DNA of 64,000 nt from Epiperipatus broadwayi (taxonomy: Eukaryota > Onychophora > Udeonychophora > Euonychophora > Peripatidae). The position numbers and the translations under genes were made by a program. Below the pieces are notes generated by a model. The model was given only the letters and a program-made list of their open reading frames with translations, made no database searches and was not told the DNA's origin. The stretch is from contig JAQFVV010012405.1 in the NCBI GenBank assembly GCA_028023455.1, forward strand, positions 11,891,423 to 11,955,422. The letters are read 5' to 3'. Shown here in pieces: positions 60,190-64,000 of this stretch. Position 1 is the stretch's first letter. The number at the start of each line of letters is the position of its first letter.

Positions 60190-60440
60190 AGGCCGGCAGA
60201 TGATGCTTTGTGGTCTTGATTGGTCATATCGTCAGAACTCTATTATATTTCTGATCGTAAAGGACGCAAAGTTATAATCGCCATCAAATCAAAGAGTGAG
60301 TGTCATTCTGAAATTCGTCTTCTCGTATTCTAAAACGTGTATTTACAACCGTAACTCCTGTGGTTCAAAGCCTTGAAAAAAACTGCGGGAGTAAGTCCTA
60401 ATTATTAAACTATTTTCATCCCGCCTAACCCTAGACAACA
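60190..60440. promoter_or_regulatory. CpG-rich patch, possible promoter or first exon
   Basis: About eleven CpG dinucleotides in 250 bp (GCCGGCAG, CATATCGTCAG, GATCGTAAAGGACGC, ATTCGTCTTCTCG, AACGTG, ACCGTAAC, TGCGGG, CCCGCC) in a region that otherwise almost lacks CpG. ATTGG occurs near its left end and GAGTAAGT, a possible splice donor, near 60388. No repeat in the window matches it. A host promoter is possible but not shown. Confidence 0.3.
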
Positions 60441-61679
60441 GATCAACTCTAAACCATTGGAGAAAAATACAATATGGTTCTTAAAATAGTACTGGATCTA
60501 AAAATAGCTGTAAATCTCTTGATAATGACTTGCCATTACTTTTACAATAGAAAAGAATTTCTTTTCTTGGCGAATAATAATAACAGAAAATATTGGCTTA
60601 TTTAAAAAAAGTTCTTCTAATATCATAATGATGTCATAGGCACATTAAACTTTATGATGCAACTTTCAATATTAAAAAGCTATGATAAACAATGCTATCA
60701 GGCTAACAAGTTATGGCAAACTACCACAGATGATGACCAAGTATTGTTACATGGTCCTTGCATACTATTGCGTAGATACACCGCCTGTTTTTAAGCATGA
60801 TATAAAATCACTGGATTATTCGTGATGGATTTTAAATAAAGTATACATGTGTGTGCATAGATGTATATATATATATATACAAATACAACTTTCAATGGAA
60901 AATGAAAAAAAAAAATTCTACCCTGGTATCATACCTACTTCTAATAATAATCATAATAAGAAGGTGATTAGTAATAATATAATATCCGAGATCTCAGATA
61001 ATGTGTCTGGTTTCACACCAAAAACACATTTTCAAGAAAATTATTGCTTATTCTGGATGCATTTTAAATAAATTATATATATGCTGCTTTTTTAAATAGA
61101 AAATTCAGTAGTTTTAATAAATTTATATATATAAATTATAATAGAAAAATAAATAGAACAATTAAAATGGCGCGAGGGAGTTTGATTCGATTAGTATTAT
61201 ATTTAAAGCAAGCATGTAAAACTTTAAGCAAGTAGTATTGGTTTATAGACGCTGAAATATTCGGCCGTGATTCCAAAATAAAGTAAAGTTACAAACTGAT
61301 CCAGAAAAATATGGACGGTCTTGAAATGAAAATTCACAGAATGAATGGGAAAAAATATACAAGTTCAAACCCAGATTGATTTTTCTAATATAAATGTAAA
61401 AACAAAAGAGAAAGTTTAAATATACAAGAGTAAAATACATAGCAAAAAACATGGTAATCAATAGAATGTAACATTATCAACTGATACCAAAAAATAAGAA
61501 GTTTTTTTTAAAAAAAATAAAAATAAACAAGCCTGAGAGAGAAAAATGCAATAAAGAAATTTATTTGATCATTAAGAAAGAGAAAAAATTGGTAAGAGTC
61601 TTTATGAAGAAGTCTTGGAGAGATCTTAGTTTTGAAATATGATATTACAATTAAAAATGATGTGTATTTTTTAATATAA

Positions 61680-62125
61680 TCATCATCATCATCAACCATT
61701 ATCAATCCACTGCAGGATGAAGGTCTTTCCAAGTTCAAACCATCTCCGATCTTTAGTTTCTCTTCTCCACATCACCCCTCCACATTTTCTTATTTCATCC
61801 ATCCATCTTATATGTGGCCTCTTTCTGGGTCTTTTATAATCTCTTGGAATCCAATTTAAGTTTCCAATTGCCCATCTATTATCATCTCTTCTAGCAATAT
61901 GTCCAGCCTAACTCCACTTCAGTCTTTTAAATTTTTTCAATAAGGTCAATAACATCTGTTTGTTCTCTTACCCATATATTGCGTTTTCAATCTCTTCTTG
62001 TTACTTTTAACATGCATCTCTCCATACTTCTTTGAGTGGTATGAAGTCTCTGTATTGCTCGTCTATTAAGTGTCCAAGTCTCAGATCCATAAGAAAGAAC
62101 TGATAAAACACATTTATTAAAAACC
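61680..62125 (-). pseudogene. LINE reverse-transcriptase ORF, C-terminal remnant and 3' end
   Basis: Minus-strand translation, after allowing stops and a frameshift at an A/T run near 61938, gives the C-terminal region common to many animal LINE ORF2 proteins: RAIQRLHTTQRSMERCMLKV, then AGHIARRDDNRWAIGNLNW and RKRPHIRWMDEIRKCGGVMW. The element ends in short GAT repeats, as some RTE-type LINEs do. Family placement is uncertain. The copy is 5'-truncated and broken. Confidence 0.7.
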
Positions 62126-63137
62126 TTCCTTTTCAAACACATAATAATCATAATATATTGTAAATATAACTAGTTGTTTGTTTCAATTTTATTTAGATTA
62201 ATTATTACATTAAATGTATATCAATAACAACATAGTAGACAAATAATTTTATATTGGATATTTGACCATTGTATATATATGCATTTGTCACATCTCTCTC
62301 TCTATATATATATATATATAACATGCACATTAATTCACGATTTTTAGAATGGTTATAAATAAATGTATATAATGAAATAGTCCCAATAATTATAGTTACG
62401 ATATATACCAAAAATAAATGTTAGGAAAGCACTTGCATTGTAAAAACGTGGACTGTGAATCTCAAGTTTCATGGATTATGGTTCCCGTTCTGTCACTTCC
62501 GGTATCCAAATTTCTTCTAAATTCGGAGCAATAAACATGTGATTATTGTCTTTATTTTTATTTTAGTGGTGTAAGAAAAGATTATGAAGTATGTCAAAAA
62601 ATAATGTTATTAAATCTAATGATTTATGTTGCTTAGTAGTTTATAAGAAACTTGGCGAGTGACAGAATTTGCTGGTCTTTCACAGCCCTAAATTGTGTAG
62701 ATCATTTTAAAAAGGAAATAGTCGTGTAAAATCTATTGATAGAATGATGAAGAGTGGCTAACTACGATTGAATATGATGATCAGTATAATTGCTCATCTG
62801 TGATATTTTGGGTCTCACTATTCTGTCTTTAGGCAGAGAACTTAAAATAATTAATTAAAACAAGCATCTTTATATCAAATGACCCCAAAATGGTGCTATA
62901 TTTTTTTTTCTGTATGTATATATATTTATCAATATTGTACATCAGGTCTTGGTTTTTAGACATCAAGTTATTGCAGTGTACGGAAATAAGAGAGGCATAT
63001 ACTTGTGGTGTTTTTCTGAAGGTTTGTGATGATGGTGTTCTAGCTGTATTTTTATATTGGACTATTTCCATCATCTAATATGTGTGTTGAATGTCTTTAG
63101 AAAAGTTTAATTTTTAGTTAAATATTCCAAATGCATT

Positions 63138-63290
63138 CAACTGTTAGTAATATCACAGCAAACAGGTTAGTATATGCACCAACTGTTAGTAATATCACAG
63201 CAAACAAATGTTAATAATATCACAGCAAACAGGTTAGTATATGCACTAACTGTTAGTAATATCACAGCAAACAGGTTAGTATATGCACAA
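63138..63290 (-). repeat. 42-bp tandem units starting at the ribozyme cleavage site
   Basis: On the minus strand GTGCATATACTAACCTGTTT then GCTGTGATATTACTAACAG recurs about three and a half times; one unit is rearranged. Each full unit starts GTGCATATAC, which is the sequence immediately downstream of the predicted hammerhead cut. The decayed copy near 30 kb has a single unit, so the expansion is specific to this copy. Confidence 0.85.
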
Positions 63291-63333
63291 CGTTTCGAGA
63301 GGTATTTTTCTCCCCTCTTCTTCAGGTGTTGCT
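63282..63333 (-). ncRNA. Hammerhead ribozyme motif, PLE family D
   Basis: Minus strand: CAC, CTGAAGA (63319-63325), a strong stem II (AGAGG / CCTCT with a long loop), GAAA, CGTT, then GTG. All core bases fit CUGANGA...GAAA. Stem I is short (CAC/GTG) and ACGT is the self-complementary stem III strand. PLE hammerheads are known to have very short stem III and to work best in pairs. Confidence 0.75.
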
Positions 63334-63356
63334 GGCCTGACCAGTGACAGTACTAG

Positions 63357-63437
63357 CATGGGATTCGAACCTGGGTCCTTAGATTCTTGATTATTGAAAT
63401 TTAAGGTAACGCTCTAACCAACTGAGCCATCCTGCCA
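63357..63437 (-). other. tRNA-like segment between endonuclease stop and ribozyme
   Basis: Minus strand: GGATGGCTCAGTTGGTTAGA contains a pol III A-box and GGTTCGAATCCC a perfect B-box. CCTTA / TAAGG forms an anticodon-like stem around a loop of about 20 bases. Acceptor ends do not pair well, so this is not a standard tRNA gene. A decayed version is in the same place in the copy at 29.9 kb, so it belongs to the element. Confidence 0.7.
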
Positions 63438-63467
63438 AAGGCAACAGTATGTAGTAATTTCATATAC

Positions 63468-64000
63468 TTATCTATGAGGTTCCTCCTGATTTCTCCACTT
63501 TTTCCTCAGAGCAAAGTTGATTAGTGATTTCCATACATTATGTATAGTCACACTAGGTTGGCTTATGGGATTTTTTGCCATTGTCATGTGAGCAGCTTCT
63601 TTAAATTTTCTTCTTTGTACCTTTTCTTCTTTATCCAATATTTTTGTATTTTCCCAATTGAACGTATGTTCATTGGTCCATACATGGTCTGCTACCTTAG
63701 ACACATCTGTTTTCTCTCTTCTAATCATCAGTTTATGTTCTTGCAAGCGCTTTTGAATGGGACGGCTGGTCTCACCAATATATGTTCTTCCACATTCACA
63801 TGGTATTTCATAGATGCAGTTTTTTCTTTGCAGCATTTCAAGTTTAGGCTTTGTAGATGTTAGAATTCCTCGTAGTGTGGTATGGCTCTGAAAAGCTGTT
63901 CTGATGTTATACTGATTGCAGATTTTCCTTAATTTGTCTGCTATTTTTGGAATGTATGGATACACTACAGTACCAATAATTGTCTTTTCTCTTGATGGTT
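63468..64000 (-). CDS. Penelope-like element polyprotein, GIY-YIG endonuclease end (partial)
   Basis: Open on the minus strand from the window edge to a stop at 63468. An upstream in-frame stretch (EKTIIGTVVYPYIP) continues past the edge, so the GTG at 63965 is not the start. The catalytic core reads IYEIPCECGRTYIGETSRP, followed by RLQEHK: the paired tyrosines, the CG and the conserved Arg and Glu of GIY-YIG nucleases are all visible. A C-terminal region with HVWTNEHTFNWEN and a basic RKKWRNQEEPHR end follows. In Penelope elements this domain nicks target DNA for reverse transcription from the 3' end. No stop or frameshift is visible in the part shown. Confidence 0.85.
   Translation of the reverse strand, partial: PSREKTIIGTVVYPYIPKIADKLRKICNQYNIRTAFQSHTTLRGILTSTKPKLEMLQRKNCIYEIPCECGRTYIGETSRPIQKRLQEHKLMIRREKTDVSKVADHVWTNEHTFNWENTKILDKEEKVQRRKFKEAAHMTMAKNPISQPSVTIHNVWKSLINFALRKKWRNQEEPHR

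Larger units (their letters stand above)
62990..64000 (-). mobile_element. Penelope-like element 3' part (family D), continues past the window
   Basis: Read on the minus strand: GIY-YIG endonuclease frame, stop, tRNA-like segment, hammerhead, 42-bp tandem units, then a tail ending near the AAACCTTCAGAAAAACACC block. The same order, decayed, is at 29642-30170, and the tail alone at 59252-59418. The reverse transcriptase would lie to the right of the window. Confidence 0.8.

Noticed and set aside
62278-62330. CTCTCTCTATATATAT tract as a possible polypyrimidine/splice or regulatory site.
   Set aside because: A simple microsatellite with no neighbouring exon.
1-64000. CRISPR array, operon-like gene cluster or bacterial features.
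   Set aside because: No direct repeats with regular unique spacers and no dense gene order; all recognisable elements are of animal retroelement types.

Overview
The window is nuclear DNA of an animal, most likely an invertebrate. By eye it is roughly three-quarters A+T and full of (AT)n microsatellites. It holds no recognisable host gene, tRNA or rRNA gene. What can be identified is a dense, layered set of retroelements: Penelope-like elements (PLEs) with GIY-YIG endonuclease reading frames, a broken Gypsy element, remnants of a non-LTR (LINE) element, a very large LTR element, several foldback/MITE-like elements, and many copies of short repeats that carry hammerhead ribozyme (HHR) motifs. 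The lineage cannot be named from the sequence alone.

Layout. 1-16 kb: AT-rich DNA with minisatellites, a 2.3-kb repeat (2137-4465) that returns at 16205-18594, a truncated HHR element (5201-5400), a foldback (6418-6686) and a tRNA-like repeat with two anticodon-like arms (7047-7131). 18633-29379: one 10.7-kb LTR element with two nearly identical 3.29-kb LTRs (TG...CA ends), a tRNA-Lys-like primer site, and a 4.2-kb interior that encodes only an acidic, Lys/Glu-rich protein in two overlapping frames and no reverse transcriptase. 29.6-32.1 kb: a decayed PLE 3' end followed by an internally deleted Gypsy element. 34.4-40.0 kb: inverted PLE-tail pairs, a HHR in its own repeat context, a tandem HHR element and a PLE endonuclease remnant. 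40-45.3 kb: very AT-rich with nothing supported. 45.7-48.5 kb: a MITE, a 1.4-kb head-to-head array with four HHRs, a hAT-like end and a 124-bp palindrome. 53.5-54.8 kb: a second inverted tandem HHR array with three HHRs. 57.9-64 kb: a long foldback, a PLE tail inverted pair, a CpG-rich patch, a LINE 3' end and, at the right edge, a PLE with an open GIY-YIG frame, a tRNA-like segment and a well-preserved HHR.

The strongest signal is the hammerhead set. At least five distinct repeat families share the order stem I - CUGANGA - stem II - GAAA - very short palindromic stem III - UH - stem I. In two loci the roughly 400-450-bp units are in tandem and then inverted on themselves. This fits small ribozyme-bearing retroelements (retrozymes or PLE terminal repeats) that would need paired ribozymes to cleave. 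The second is the large-LTR element that lacks all pol domains but keeps a long, unfamiliar coding region.
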